Shown: positions 49,692 through 60,548, counted from the stretch's first letter. The stretch is DNA of 64,000 nt from Nymphaea colorata (GCF_008831285.2 NC_045141.1:10524106-10588105); one strand, 5' to 3'. The notes: generated by a model not told the origin, from the letters alone. Numbers and translations: made by a program.

Positions 49692-50104
49692 TGGTTGGGA
49701 TTTCCCCATCTGGATAGTCCTGCATCGATACGGGTCCATATCCGTTTCGGACCCTTAAGTATAAATACTCGTGTCCTGTGATGGAGTGAGACACATCAAG
49801 TTTTTCCCGTCTGGGTAATCTGTCTCTTTAGCCATACATGAATTGCCTGTCCCCATCACTGGGCTGCTATGGCTAAGGAGAGAAACCCATTGCCGCTGCC
49901 GCCACTGCCGCCGCCGCCGCTACCTCTGCAGGGGAACGACTCTATGGGGACTGTAGCCGTTCTACCAACAGCCGCCGACATTCAGTCGGCGGTCGCCTCT
50001 ATAGGTTCTACTTCTGCCCTATGAAACACACGTTTCTATGAATGGTTTTCGATTTCTGCATTTTGCTTTTGGTCGCTATCTTGATTCCTCATAAAGCTCC
50101 AACA
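49692..50104 (+). repeat. 3' LTR of the copia element
   Basis: Matches the 5' LTR along its length, starting TGGTTGGGATTTCCCC and ending AGCTCCAACA. It contains the TATA box and the 51-codon short frame (49869-50024) with the TATAG/GTTCTA donor-like site. Confidence 0.93.
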
Positions 50105-50109
50105 GGAAT

Positions 50110-51836
50110 CACTCAACTCATTTGACATCATAGTTGTTTGTAAAGAATTGAATCAGATATGTATAAATAAAAGGACGTCATGAAAAAGCATAGATCATCT
50201 TAGCAAAGTTAAATGATGATACAAGTAAACAACAGCAAGATAATAGTAGCTTAGTGATAATGACAAACATAATAATAACAATAATAATTATAGGTTTGAT
50301 GATTTGATGAACAAAAGTGGATTGGAAAAAAAAGGAAGGAAAACTGACGAAGAAGGAGAAGCATGAAGGTAAAGAGTGACAAAAGGATTAGAAGAAGGAG
50401 AAGAAAACACTAAACCAGCTGTCTAAAGAACAAGAACATAACAAAGAAGGCCAAAAAGAAGCTGCAGAAGAATAACCAAAAGCAGTACCTTCTCCAATGA
50501 GTTCTTGGGCATCTAAGAGCAGGGTCAGAGAAAAGGGGAGGGGGTGGGAAGCGGCCATGCTCCACCACTCACCATGCACCCCTTGTCCGTCAATTTTTTT
50601 TAAGTATACAAAAAATTTGAAAAATTATATTTCGGCCCTCGTTAAACTTAAAAAACTATAATATATTGGTCTCATTATGCTAAGAGGCCGACACTTTGCT
50701 ATACTGCTTCGCAGAACTGCTGTTATGTGCCGCAGAATTCCCCATGAGGAGGCTATGTTTGAATGGTGCATGGAAAAGAGGAAAAAAAAGGAAATGGTAG
50801 ACAAAGTTGTACTTGAATGCCTAACGAAAGAAAAAAAACAAAACGATAATTACATTTGTTTGTGTTTGGATAAGAAATTAAGAAACCCCACCCCCCCCTC
50901 GCCGACCCACCAAAAAAAAAAGGAAAAGAAAAGGAAAAAGATGTATAACCAACCTCTTCAAAAATAAAAAAATTAGGAAGGAAAGGAATGTGTGTTCTAA
51001 TAAATGACAAAGTTTGTAATCATTAATCTATCTTTTTTTTTTCATTTCTTCCTCCAACAATATTAAGCCTTCCTCTAATTGTTCTTTATATTTTAAAATT
51101 ATTTCCTTTCCCTCCATCAAAAGAAGTGTTTTGAAGGAGTGAAAAAGAAAAGACAAAAAACATATGCATGGGACGGAAAAAAAACATAAAAAATCTCATA
51201 AAAAGAAAGGCAAAATATTTCGGAAACTTCTCTTTACACCTTGATGCATGAGTCATGTAATCTCGAGGTAAATTTCTTTTGCGAAATATGTGTTCCATTG
51301 CAAGCCTGCTGGGGGATAAGACCCCGTCCCAATTTATTAAGAAGAGAATGAAAGAATACAGTCGCAAGAAACAAGAAACAACTCCACCAACAAGCCAATA
51401 ATCTCGGGCCAGAGGAGCTCAAAAAATCAGAGAAACCATTCCAAGCAATAAAGGAATTAACAGCTATTTGGACACCAAGTGAGCTGAGAGTTTCTACAGG
51501 AAGATTGGAATTGCGAAAAATTATTTCGTCACTGCTTGAGAATATGAACGAGTGTCCCAGACCAGTCCTCTTATGAGACCACCAAAGTTCGTTTGAGCAA
51601 GTTTTACCACGAGACTGGGACTGCCACCACACAGAGCTTCTGAGGGGGGACGCTAATTCGATTTAGAGCATAGGTAAAAAAGCTTTCTGCATTCCATTTT
51701 CTTCTTGCATCAAAGCATCTCACACCAGCATGAAAGAATTCATTGTGCTCAGTCTTAATGATGACGCTAGTGGTCTGGTTCCCCTGCTTCATGATGCAAG
51801 CAGTTTGGAGATTGATCTCATTAAATGATGGCCAAG
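50110..51836. other. Intergenic DNA between the two large retrotransposons
   Basis: About 50595-50690 resembles the hAT miniature body (AAAAAATTTGAAAAATTATATTTCGGCCC). From 51830 down to 51290, the minus strand has a coding-like stretch in shifting frames (FHAGVRCFDARRKWNAESFF, WWSHKRTGLGHSFIFSSSDE) that ends in CTTCTTAATAAATTGGGACG and a GGGG/CCCC hairpin, a tail style seen in plant LINEs. I do not recognise the protein, so it is left unnamed. Confidence 0.4.
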
Positions 51837-52339
51837 TGTTAACACCCCAAATTTTTCCACATCAAAATTGAAGCAATGTGAAAATTTCACAAAAGAATTG
51901 TGAAAATTTGCAATTTCAAAGCCAATTTCGAATCTAAAGAACAATTAGATTCAAATCGTGAATTTAACCCGATACACGAATCCCAATGCAGGATTACGAG
52001 TCCAAATTCAATTGCAAATGTCATTTGAAATCCAAATCCAATTGCAAAATGCAAATTTTGACTTAGATCCAAGAATTGGATCTAATTCAGTCTAAAATGC
52101 TACGTGGGACCCACGTGTGGGCCCCACCTAGCCCGTGTGGTCAAGAGCCCTCCCCAGGGGCCATGCCCCCCTCCATGTCAAAAAAAAAATAATAAATAAA
52201 TATTTTCTCTCAAATTAATTGAAGAAAAGTCATTTTCAAGAAGAAATAAAGGAGAAACCTAGGAAAAGAGAGACATTTATGTCTCTCTCTCTTCTTTAAC
52301 CAGATCCTCCTTAAAGAAAAAAATCATTTCCAAGGAAGC

Positions 52340-53130
52340 AATTACTAGACTGGTCAAACTCACCTAACCTATTTAATCCAAGTAGGTTTGACCCGGGTGC
52401 ACTCAAATGTGGTGCCAATTCCAGCTAGGTTCGGTCACAATGGGCTCAACATAGTCAAAACGTAAGTCTGTCTCATGATCCAATTAATGGACGAAAATAG
52501 ACTTTGACCGAACCAAACCCACTTTGACTAAACTCAGTCAAAGTACAATTTAGCTCAATTAAGAGCTTTCTTGACCCAAATTTATCAAATTACCTCAAAT
52601 AAAGTCAAACTACTTGCAAATGAGCTTTGACTTTGGTCAATTGGTCGAAATTGATCAATTTGGACAATTTTGCCCTTCTGCGGTCAACTTAAGATTAAAA
52701 AGCCTAAAATGGTTTATGAAAGGCAAATAAACATTTGAATTTGTCAAATGCTTGAATCAAATACCAAATTTAAATTGAATTTCTCAAGTGAAAGTTTGAT
52801 TCAGTTGAAATCCATTTTCAATCAAGTTTTGGACGAAAATACCCTTTTCGAACCAAATTTGATAAAATTTTTAAATTTTATTAAAATTTAAATTTAATTA
52901 TCATAATTCAATGGCATTTGGAGCTTAGTAACTAGGTTTTAACCTTATAAGCTCGATTTCAAACAAAAAAAAAATAAATAGTATAAAATAAGGGCAAAAC
53001 CCTGTGTAAGGGCATTTTCGTCCAAAATTTTGGTCAAAATGGTCACCTAGGTCTGAACCCAAGTTGACCAAACCTAGCCCAGCCCACCTAGCTCGTGGAA
53101 ATGGGCTGAGAAATGGTCAATTAGAGCCTT
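52340..53130 (+). promoter_or_regulatory. W-box-rich upstream segment of the gypsy LTR
   Basis: About fifteen TTGAC/GTCAA cores lie within about 800 bases upstream of the TATA box, several of them full TTGACC or TTGACT W boxes, the binding site of WRKY transcription factors. Examples are near 52390, 52504, 52524, 52572 and 53074. Function is inferred from motif density only. Confidence 0.45.
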
Positions 53131-53221
53131 TAAAGTCTATTTAACTCATTTTACAAGTCCCCAAGGTCTTAAGTAAGTTCCAAAGGTGAGTTAAGAAGGT
53201 GGTTGAACCCACCTCCTCCTC

Positions 53222-53229
53222 TATATAAA
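53222..53229 (+). promoter_or_regulatory. TATA box of the gypsy LTR
   Basis: TATATAAA after a CCTCCTCCTC run and before CCTCCCCTTGG. Transcript start is expected about 30 bases downstream, dividing the LTR into U3 and R-U5. Confidence 0.7.
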
Positions 53230-53598
53230 CCTCCCCTTGGCCACTAAGGGGGAGGACGAAATTTTGGAGCATTCTATCAAATTGCTGCAGCCAAGGAGCT
53301 AGGAGGGAGAAGCCAAGGAAGAGAGAAGAGGTTCGTCCAAGCCCCCTTCCCCTTTTTCTCCCATTCTCTTCTTCACTTTCTTCTATTCTCCCCATTGATT
53401 TTGCTAAGTTAGGGTGCTTAAGTGAACCCTTACTTAGGATTTTCGTGGTGAGAAGCCCTCTTTACCACTCCAAATTCCAGCAAGCAAGCTATTTCTTATT
53501 CTAGCTTTGCTAAGCTTGAATCCACGGTTGGATTCTTGCTTAGGATTGCTTGGGTTAGAAAACAAGTGAAGACGAAAGACAAACATCAAGACCGACCG

Positions 53599-53608
53599 CA
53601 AGGTAGGT
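53599..53608 (+). promoter_or_regulatory. Candidate splice donor in the gypsy LTR
   Basis: CAAG/GTAGGT with the cut between 53602 and 53603, close to the ideal plant donor and about 350 bases downstream of the expected transcript start. Acceptor-like tracts precede each of the three downstream ORFs. Confidence 0.5.
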
Positions 53609-55658
53609 GATCTTAACTCACTTCTCTTCTACTTTAGCTTATTGTTGATTTATTTTAATTCCAACAATTTGTGGGAGGGTTTATTTTCATTTGCTTACGG
53701 CTGGGAATGATGTCCAGCTAAGGGAAACCTACGCTTCAATGTACATGTTAATGCATAATGCATGCATATGTCGGTTTTTCTTAAATATGAACCCAAGTAT
53801 CAAATTTCGAAATGGGCCCCAAGGCCACGTCCCTTTCAAAGGAACCAACTTAATACCATTTTGAACTCCCTACCATGAGAGAATCCCACGGTGAGAAAGT
53901 GATTTTGCTACATCACGTATGATGAAAATGCCTATAAGGGATGGATACGTTTTTATGAATGTGATCCACCCTTGCGTGGCGAAATGATGGACGAATAAGC
54001 TTGAGTATTGTTTTATTTTCTTTCTTATTCACAGTCATTTTGATTCATGTCTTTCAATTTAATTAATCAAGGGTAGTAGGGAAGATTTGAAACAAGTTCT
54101 CAATCTTCCTACATAAAAGAACCCAGCCATGAATCATCATGATTCATGAGTCATGCGGTCCCTTGATAAAATTTCATTTTGAAAAGTAAGGTACGTATAT
54201 GTATACATTGTTATATATGTACATATATGCATCCGATTTCTTGTCAAAAATTACATTCCTCCCTTAAAATCAGGTTGGAACATGTTTCCAAACCGGTCTT
54301 TAAGGAAATTGGCCATTTTTATTGATTTTTCTAGTGCAAGATTATAAATTACTTTCATTTCATTTTTACTTAATTTCAGCAAACCCATACGTAAGATGTA
54401 TGTATGTTGTTGAAATCAGACCATGTTTTATAGGAATTGGTTTAAGAATATCAAAATTTACGTATTTGAAATACCAACCATCCTAGAATCATCCAAAGGA
54501 GTTGATGATTTCATTACTACGAAATCTGGAATTTGAATAGATTTGAAAAACTCATTGTTTCTATCTAAGAAACAAGTCTTTATTGGAATCAATGTCCACA
54601 ATTTTCAGCTATTTAAATCAATCTGATTTTTAGCTATTTTGAGACAAAAGTGGACGTCATCCATGTCTCCCATCCGTTTCAAAGATTGAACTTGACATCA
54701 TTTATATATTTTCATCATTTTGATAATTTTATGTCAAGCCTCAAGCTTATGGACTACATCTCTAATTCATGTGCTTAATCATATAATGAGCACATATAGA
54801 GAAAGTCCTACATTTTAATCAATCTTCATGTATAGATTGTATGACGTGCAATACGGACTTTGAGAGATTATGAGGGAGTGAAGAATGTATGTTTCATATG
54901 AATGAATCTTGATGGATTATGAGAGAGAGAAGAATGAATGTTCCATATAGTTTCCATTCTCGTTTCATGCATTCACTTTCACTCAAAATCAATGGCACCA
55001 CATGCACATTCTCAAGAAATTAAGTGATTCAAATTTAAGTTGCAAAAAGTGACCAAGTCATATTGCAATGAGAATTTGTAAACTTCACTTAACTTCAAAA
55101 GAAAACACAAGCAATGCATTCATAATCTTTTGGCCAAAGTGCATTTGAAAAACAACATGTTTTCTAACAATTTGGAACCTATGTTCTTTCAAAAGAATGA
55201 ATTCTACAAATCACATGATTTGACAAAAGAAGAGTTCAAAATCAATTTTTATCATAAGATGATCATCATCATCTAGAGTTCACAACAAAGAACTCAATTC
55301 CAAATCTTCAAAAATCCTCAAGAATTATGTGTTTCAAATAACACCAAAACAAAGGATTTTAAACCAACTTGAAAACCCCCAATATTCAAATTCATTTATT
55401 CAAAAAAATGAATTTCGGTTCTTGAATCCAAAACCTCAATGCATAAGCATATAGGACTTACATCAATAACTCGTATATGATCCAAATGATCTTTAGTCCT
55501 TGGTCTAATTACCCCTGTTAAAGGCGGCAGGAACGGTTGGACCTCGTACCGACGAGCGGATCCCTTTCTCTTGAAAATTTTCTCAAAACCCCAATTTTAA
55601 AAGAATTTTGCTGACTCGCATTTCGACCTTCTTGAAAAGGGAGTGGGGTGCGAACAGA

Positions 55659-55676
55659 TGGCACACCCGGTGGGAC
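55659..55676 (+). other. Primer binding site region of the gypsy element
   Basis: TGGCACACCCGGTGGGAC lies two bases after the LTR end and resembles the TGGCGC(A)CCCGGTGGGAC-type sites found in Tat-lineage elements. The tRNA was not identified. Confidence 0.6.
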
Positions 55677-56430
55677 CCGTCATTGTTTGTCTAAAGACTT
55701 ATTTGGATCATATATGAGTTATTTTCACCAATGTCGGACATCAATTGCACAAAAAAAAAAAAAAAAAAAAAAAATTAAACTCACAAAAATGCATACCGAC
55801 ATCATGTAGTGTACATTGAGGAGATTTCATGAACCTCATTCATTTCAATTTATCCTACCCCTCCTCAATTTAAGGATTGTATGCAGCCCATGTATGCTCT
55901 CAAAATTTCAAATCTATCTCTTAGGAATGTATGCAATAGAGCCATCTATTTTGCATCTTCTCATGAATTTTGAAAAACAAATCCTTACCTATATCATATC
56001 CCGGTCATCATGTTGCCGGGCTATTTCTAAGACATTAGTCCAAGATATAGCCTTACAACTGGACCACCCAATTGGACTGAGAAGTCCCCCCATTAGTACC
56101 GAAACGGACAATAGTCCCGGTATATCGATGGGTGAACAAGGAGAAATGGAGAGCCCAAATCTAGAAAACCCTTGGAGGAGTCAATGCTAGTACTATAAAT
56201 TAGAATCATTTACCCATTTATTTTCCATAGGTTCCAAGACCAATTTTCAAAATAATGCATATAGGCAAGAGTCCTAGGAATTGCATTATCAATTTTTCAT
56301 TAACTGCTTGTTTGGACGCATGTGATGTTTTACTTTGCCCCTAAGTCCATGTCCAAACCCAATGTCAAAACTCTTCTCGAGTCTCTATTGGGTCAATTCA
56401 TGTCAAAGTCTAATACCTTCTCTTGTCTAG
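55677..56430 (+). other. Leader between primer site and ORF1
   Basis: Contains a run of about 25 A at 55750-55774 and an open frame (about 55816-56190) starting at a non-ATG codon with no known domain. It ends in TAATACCTTCTCTTGTCTAG at 56430, directly before the ORF1 ATG, a convincing acceptor-like tract. Confidence 0.5.
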
Positions 56431-57642
56431 ATGGACTCAGAAAGTATCTTCCCATATGACCACATCCTATTCGGGTCATGTCAAGGCCGATCCGGACTTC
56501 GCATCATCCCAAGTGGAGTCTACCTACCTCAGTGGTATCTTTCATGGTACCCAACTTTTCGGTGTATGTTCCCGGATCACTTAGAGGATTGCGGTCTTGA
56601 AGAAGCAGTCAGTCTTGCCATACAGCCTATCAATGGCAATCTAATCCATGCAATTGCTGAAAGATGGAACCCAAGGACCAACACATTCTGGTTTCCATGG
56701 GGTGAAATGACAATCACTCTTGATGAGTTCTCCAACATTATGGGTTTGCCAGAACCAAAAGGTGACCCAAGAGGTCCAATTGAAGACCAGTTCCTTGTAA
56801 ACCAAGGTCAAGTCAAAACTCTAGAAGTGATTCGTAAACTCACAGGGAAAAGGAGTTGGCATTTTCTAGAGAAAGATGGACATCAATATCTTCAACTACA
56901 AGAGCTTGGTGAAACATACTCCCAATTTGTCAACCCTGCGTCACTATCTAGAACTGTTGCAGACAAGTACAAAAACTCCATAGTGACTTGTACCGTGGGT
57001 CTTATCTTCTTCAATAATGAAGAACACATAATGGATTTCCGCATAGCTCGCCTCTTCAGAAAATGGGGGCATGTCCAAGTCCGTCACATTTCCATAGCAA
57101 TGGCAGCCTTGGCATTCCTTTACAGAGGGTTGGCCAAATTTTCAATTGGAGATGCAGACTCGATAGAAGGATGTGTCTTTGCACTGCAAGCATGGTTCTA
57201 CAAACATGTGGGGCCACAATCATGTCATTTTCAAAACACAGACGGTCAGTTATCTAGTATGGAGCACTACCGCAGAAAGATGGAGGAAGTTGATGACTCC
57301 ACCATCATTTGGGACTTCTTTGATCGAGAGGTCATCAAGTCAAGATACACTTACAACCCAGTCAGAGGAAGTCTTCTATTGGGACCGTTTTTCATAATTG
57401 AATATCATCCGGAGCGTTGCCTCAGGCAATTCTCACTGCGTCAGAGGAAGGCATATCCAATTGAGTCGGAAGGAGCCATTGTGGAGTGTGAACTAGACAC
57501 TGAAGAGTGGTCCGGGATATACACCTATGCCCAGCAACGTTGGGAATCATTTGCTCACTTGTATCTTGTCCTTGGTCCAGGAATGGGTCCCGAATATGTA
57601 AAATGGTGGGATGAAGTTCGCCCATCTATCCTTCTGTCCTAG
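56431..57642 (+). CDS. Plant mobile domain (PMD) protein, ORF1 of the gypsy element
   Basis: Intact 403-residue ORF. The core WNPRTNTFWFPWGEMTITL (residues 79-97), followed by DEFSNIMGLP, is the signature of the plant mobile domain (aminotransferase-like PMD), known from the nuclear proteins MAIN and MAIL1 and from some plant transposable elements. Further PMD-like parts are RLFRKWGHVQVRHISIAMAA and a Trp-rich C-terminal region ending near KWWDEVRPS. The ATG follows immediately after a TCTTGTCTAG acceptor-like tract. It sits upstream of gag-protease in the same orientation, the position of the extra ORF1 of Ogre-type elements. Its role in the element is unknown; host PMD proteins act in silencing and gene expression, so a link to silencing is only a guess. 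The spacer to gag repeats TTTGTCAAG several times. Confidence 0.85.
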   Translation: MDSESIFPYDHILFGSCQGRSGLRIIPSGVYLPQWYLSWYPTFRCMFPDHLEDCGLEEAVSLAIQPINGNLIHAIAERWNPRTNTFWFPWGEMTITLDEFSNIMGLPEPKGDPRGPIEDQFLVNQGQVKTLEVIRKLTGKRSWHFLEKDGHQYLQLQELGETYSQFVNPASLSRTVADKYKNSIVTCTVGLIFFNNEEHIMDFRIARLFRKWGHVQVRHISIAMAALAFLYRGLAKFSIGDADSIEGCVFALQAWFYKHVGPQSCHFQNTDGQLSSMEHYRRKMEEVDDSTIIWDFFDREVIKSRYTYNPVRGSLLLGPFFIIEYHPERCLRQFSLRQRKAYPIESEGAIVECELDTEEWSGIYTYAQQRWESFAHLYLVLGPGMGPEYVKWWDEVRPSILLS

Positions 57643-57825
57643 ATTGTCATGTCTAATTCATTGTCATTAAGCCAAAATTTGTCAAGTTTTGTCAAGTTAT
57701 GTTAAACTTTGTCAAGTTTTGTCATTCTCATCTTTCTTTTAATATGTAATCAAAATTTGTCACCTCTCATCAATTCACATCCTAACATTTTCAATTTTTC
57801 TTCTTGCAAGGTGAACATCCGCTTT

Positions 57826-60390
57826 ATGGTTGAAACCAGAAGCCAAAGCAGGAGAAGGAGTGAAATGGAGCTTGATCAACCTTTTATAGGAGACAGGGGA
57901 GAAGAATCCTCCTCAGAAACACCTCCCAAGCTGGAAATAAATGACCCAGAATTTGAGGAATACAGAAGATTCCGAAAATACATGATCATGTTCAATGAAG
58001 AACAAGCGCAGGCAGAAAAAGCCAAAAAGAAAGGGAAGAAAACAAGAAAGTACTCATCAAGCAGTTCAGACTCTTCTGAAGACGCTACAACAGAATCTAG
58101 TAGTGAGGAAGAACCGAAAACTCCCAAGAAAAAGAAGAAGGGAGAATCCTGGAAAACAAAAATCCAGGAAGTTGAAAAAAAGTTAAATGCAGTACAACTT
58201 AAAGGCAAGAACAAGAGGAATTTCACTTGCGAAGATTTCTACGAAAGCTTCGAAAATGACAAACACATAAAAAACTTGCCCAAGAAATTTATCAAATTTG
58301 ATGGCCATGGAGACCCAAAGGCACATTTGGCCATGTTCTTTGCTGAATGCTACAAATTCCGCCACAATCATAGGGCCCTCTTTCGATGTTTCCCTAGAAG
58401 CCTAGAAGGAATTGCAGCACAATGGTATCGGGAACACATCAACCCAGTGGAATTGAAAAATTTTGACATGTTAATCAACCTTTTCATCGAAAGGTTCATT
58501 CAAAACGTTGAAACTGCACCAACGATCACCACATTATGCTATCTAAAACAGAGGCCAGGTGAAAAGGTGAGAGATTTTATTCAGAGGTGGAGGTCTTCTT
58601 GCAACAAGATGAGAGACCCAATCTCTCAATCCCATGCACTGGGATTGATCGTAAACAATTTGACACAACCATTAAGGAGCCTCATTTCCAATGCTCCAAT
58701 CAAGTCTTTCATCGATCTCACTGAGAGGGCAGAATGCATTGAAGCAGGAATTGAGAATGGAGCTTTTGATGCTGTCATCCCGGTAAAAGTAAGGGAAGAT
58801 ACAAAAAAGAATAGCAGAAGTCAGAATGCTCCAGCCAACATCGTGGCCAATGCTGCAGCCTTCAAGAAAGAAAAGTCCGAATATCCTAAGAATAAAGGGG
58901 TAATGGACAAAGCTAGTGGCAGTAGTAGTGGCACCAAAAACAAACATCCTGGATGGGGGTACGATAGAAAATTTACCCCATTACAACAAAGTTATGAAGA
59001 GGTCATGCATATGCTAATAGGTACTCAGTTTCTCCCAAAAGTCTCCAACCCCCCACCAATGATGGGGAAAAACAAAGAGCAATTCTGCAAATTTCATCGC
59101 GCTCCAGGACATGATACAGAAGACTGCCTTGTACTTAAAAATATTGTGCAAGATGCAGTTGACAAAGAAATAATCAAAGAGGTCAGTGAACAGCCGGACA
59201 TTCTCAAGAATCTTTTTCCTAAACATGACAAAGGAATAGTTTCGATGGTCAGATTTTCAACAGGTCGTCAAATTATGGTGACAAACAAAAGGGATACAGC
59301 GTCCCTGGATTTCTTTGGATTGCTTTTCAAACATGATAAAGGATCCATCAATGCACAAACCGGACTGGTTAAACAAGACCATCTGACAGAGATTGATCAG
59401 AAGTCACAAGTGTGCGACCCTGAACCATTGGAATCCATTTTCAATGAATTGGACCCCTTACCTGAAGTCAAGAAGGGAGGGTTTAGCCCTAACAGGGGGA
59501 ATGAATGGGTTTTTGAATTATGTGAAAATAGTCCGATCATATTCTCTGATAAAGATCTACCAACTGGAGGTGCATCACACAATGACGCCTTGCACATAGT
59601 GATAGAGACAAGGGGCACCAGAGTCTCCCACGTTTTAATTGATGGTGGAGCAAGCCTGAACATCTGTCCACAACAAACAGCTCGTGAGTTGGGCATAAGA
59701 CAGGCTGACTATACTCCATCCAAAATTTTCATCCATGGATATGACGGGACAGGACAACCATGCCTAGGATGCATATGTCTGGATTTGAATATTTCTGAGA
59801 CGTATCATCGGGTTTTATTTCATGTGGTGGATATAGAACCCTCCTTCAACTTGTTGCTTGGCAGGCCATGGATCCATGCTACCAATGCAGTTCCCTCCAC
59901 TCTACATCAGTGTGTCAAATGGACTTACAACGGGAATTCTATAACCATCTATGCAGAGGATAGGGAAAGTCGGCTTGTACACCCAATGATTCCGGTACCA
60001 ACATATACAATTGAGGTACCCAGTATTCGAGTCTGCAAAGAAGAAGAAATATCTCAAAGTCTTAGCAGGTTGGCCATTCAGAAACCAAAGAAACAGGTAT
60101 GGGTGAAAAGGGGTACCAAACTTGAAACAAGTTACAAAAGTCATCCGTTGTTCAAGAAATTCTGCCAGAATGAGAAAGGATTGGATTTACTCATACGCCA
60201 TGGCTACCAGCCATTTACTGGCCTTGGCAAACATGAAAATGGAATCTTGGAACCAGTTACCTTGACAGGACAACGAGGCACTCAAGCCTTGGGGTGCCAA
60301 AGCTATGAAAAAGTGGATGTTGAGGAAGAATTCAAGCCAGTACCTTTCGTCAAGAGCAATACCATAGGCGGATGTTCACCATCAATTTGA
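57826..60390 (+). CDS. Gag-protease polyprotein with G-patch, gypsy element
   Basis: Intact frame of 854 codons from the ATG at 57826. The frame is open for 39 codons further upstream but only from a non-ATG codon, so this ATG is preferred. In order: a basic and Ser/Lys-rich N-terminal part with YSSSSSDSSEDATTESSSEE, a retrotransposon gag domain (DGHGDPKAHLAMFFAE to AQWYREHINPVELKNF, about 58300-58480), a CHC knuckle CKFHRAPGHDTEDC (59086-59127), an aspartic protease with LIDGGASLNICP (DGGAS at 59641-59655) and LLLGRPWIHATNAVPS, and near the C terminus a G-patch motif GYQPFTGLGKHENGILEP (about 60202). Gag packages the RNA and protease cuts the polyproteins. The ATG lies 15 bases after a TTTTTCTTCTTGCAAG acceptor-like tract. 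Confidence 0.93.
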   Translation: MVETRSQSRRRSEMELDQPFIGDRGEESSSETPPKLEINDPEFEEYRRFRKYMIMFNEEQAQAEKAKKKGKKTRKYSSSSSDSSEDATTESSSEEEPKTPKKKKKGESWKTKIQEVEKKLNAVQLKGKNKRNFTCEDFYESFENDKHIKNLPKKFIKFDGHGDPKAHLAMFFAECYKFRHNHRALFRCFPRSLEGIAAQWYREHINPVELKNFDMLINLFIERFIQNVETAPTITTLCYLKQRPGEKVRDFIQRWRSSCNKMRDPISQSHALGLIVNNLTQPLRSLISNAPIKSFIDLTERAECIEAGIENGAFDAVIPVKVREDTKKNSRSQNAPANIVANAAAFKKEKSEYPKNKGVMDKASGSSSGTKNKHPGWGYDRKFTPLQQSYEEVMHMLIGTQFLPKVSNPPPMMGKNKEQFCKFHRAPGHDTEDCLVLKNIVQDAVDKEIIKEVSEQPDILKNLFPKHDKGIVSMVRFSTGRQIMVTNKRDTASLDFFGLLFKHDKGSINAQTGLVKQDHLTEIDQKSQVCDPEPLESIFNELDPLPEVKKGGFSPNRGNEWVFELCENSPIIFSDKDLPTGGASHNDALHIVIETRGTRVSHVLIDGGASLNICPQQTARELGIRQADYTPSKIFIHGYDGTGQPCLGCICLDLNISETYHRVLFHVVDIEPSFNLLLGRPWIHATNAVPSTLHQCVKWTYNGNSITIYAEDRESRLVHPMIPVPTYTIEVPSIRVCKEEEISQSLSRLAIQKPKKQVWVKRGTKLETSYKSHPLFKKFCQNEKGLDLLIRHGYQPFTGLGKHENGILEPVTLTGQRGTQALGCQSYEKVDVEEEFKPVPFVKSNTIGGCSPSI

Positions 60391-60548
60391 ATCAACAAAT
60401 CCGCCATCATTTTGTCATTTTGTCGTCATTGTACTCAAATAGACCAAGTGTCTTCATTTTGTAATACCTTCAAAAATACAATGACAAATGCAAATTACTT
60501 CCATATACAATGTCTCAAATTTCATCTAACTTCTTTACAATCTTTAGG
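60391..60548 (+). other. Gag-protease to pol junction, candidate intron 3' part
   Basis: Gag-protease ends at 60390 and pol is in another frame. The pol frame is open from about 60510, but a pyrimidine-rich AACTTCTTTACAATCTTTAG ends at 60547, one base before GATGGCATTTGAG. Ogre elements are known to have an intron between protease and RT, so an acceptor here would be in keeping with the lineage. The donor is not obvious. Confidence 0.45.

Larger units (their letters stand above)
43388..50109 (+). mobile_element. Ty1/copia LTR retrotransposon, complete structure, decayed coding
   Basis: 5' LTR 43393-43795 and 3' LTR about 49692-50104, flanked by identical GGAAT target duplications (43388-43392 and 50105-50109). 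The domain order is gag, protease, integrase, RT, RNase H, which defines Ty1/copia. Coding is broken by two in-frame stops in gag, frameshifts near 47030 and 48410, further stops, and a small deletion ahead of RT, so it is not autonomous. By hand count the LTRs differ at about 30 of 400 positions plus short indels, so the insertion is not recent. The 1.7-kb leader between LTR and gag is unusually long and GC-rich at its start. No standard initiator-Met primer site is evident after the 5' LTR. Confidence 0.95.
51837..55656 (+). repeat. 5' LTR of the Tat/Ogre-like element
   Basis: Starts TGTTAACACCCC and ends GCGAACA, giving TGTT/AACA inverted ends, followed two bases on by the primer-site region. 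It contains a TATA box at 53222-53229, a purine/pyrimidine-rich segment after it, and a strong splice donor AAG/GTAGGT at 53602/53603. About 1.4 kb precede the TATA box and 2.4 kb follow it. The limits rest on the ends and the primer site, since the second LTR is outside the window. Confidence 0.8.

Noticed and set aside
52857-52912. AAATTT-rich stretch in the gypsy LTR as a CRISPR-like or satellite array
   Set aside because: Short, irregular AT repeats only; no spaced identical units and the context is a plant LTR.
57709-57825. Upstream start for gag-protease
   Set aside because: The extra 39 codons start at a non-ATG codon and cross the pyrimidine-rich acceptor tract; the ATG at 57826 fits better.
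60510-60548. ATG at 60510 as the pol start
   Set aside because: It lies upstream of the TTTAG acceptor and adds 13 residues without similarity; the ATG at 60549 is preferred, though the earlier one cannot be excluded.
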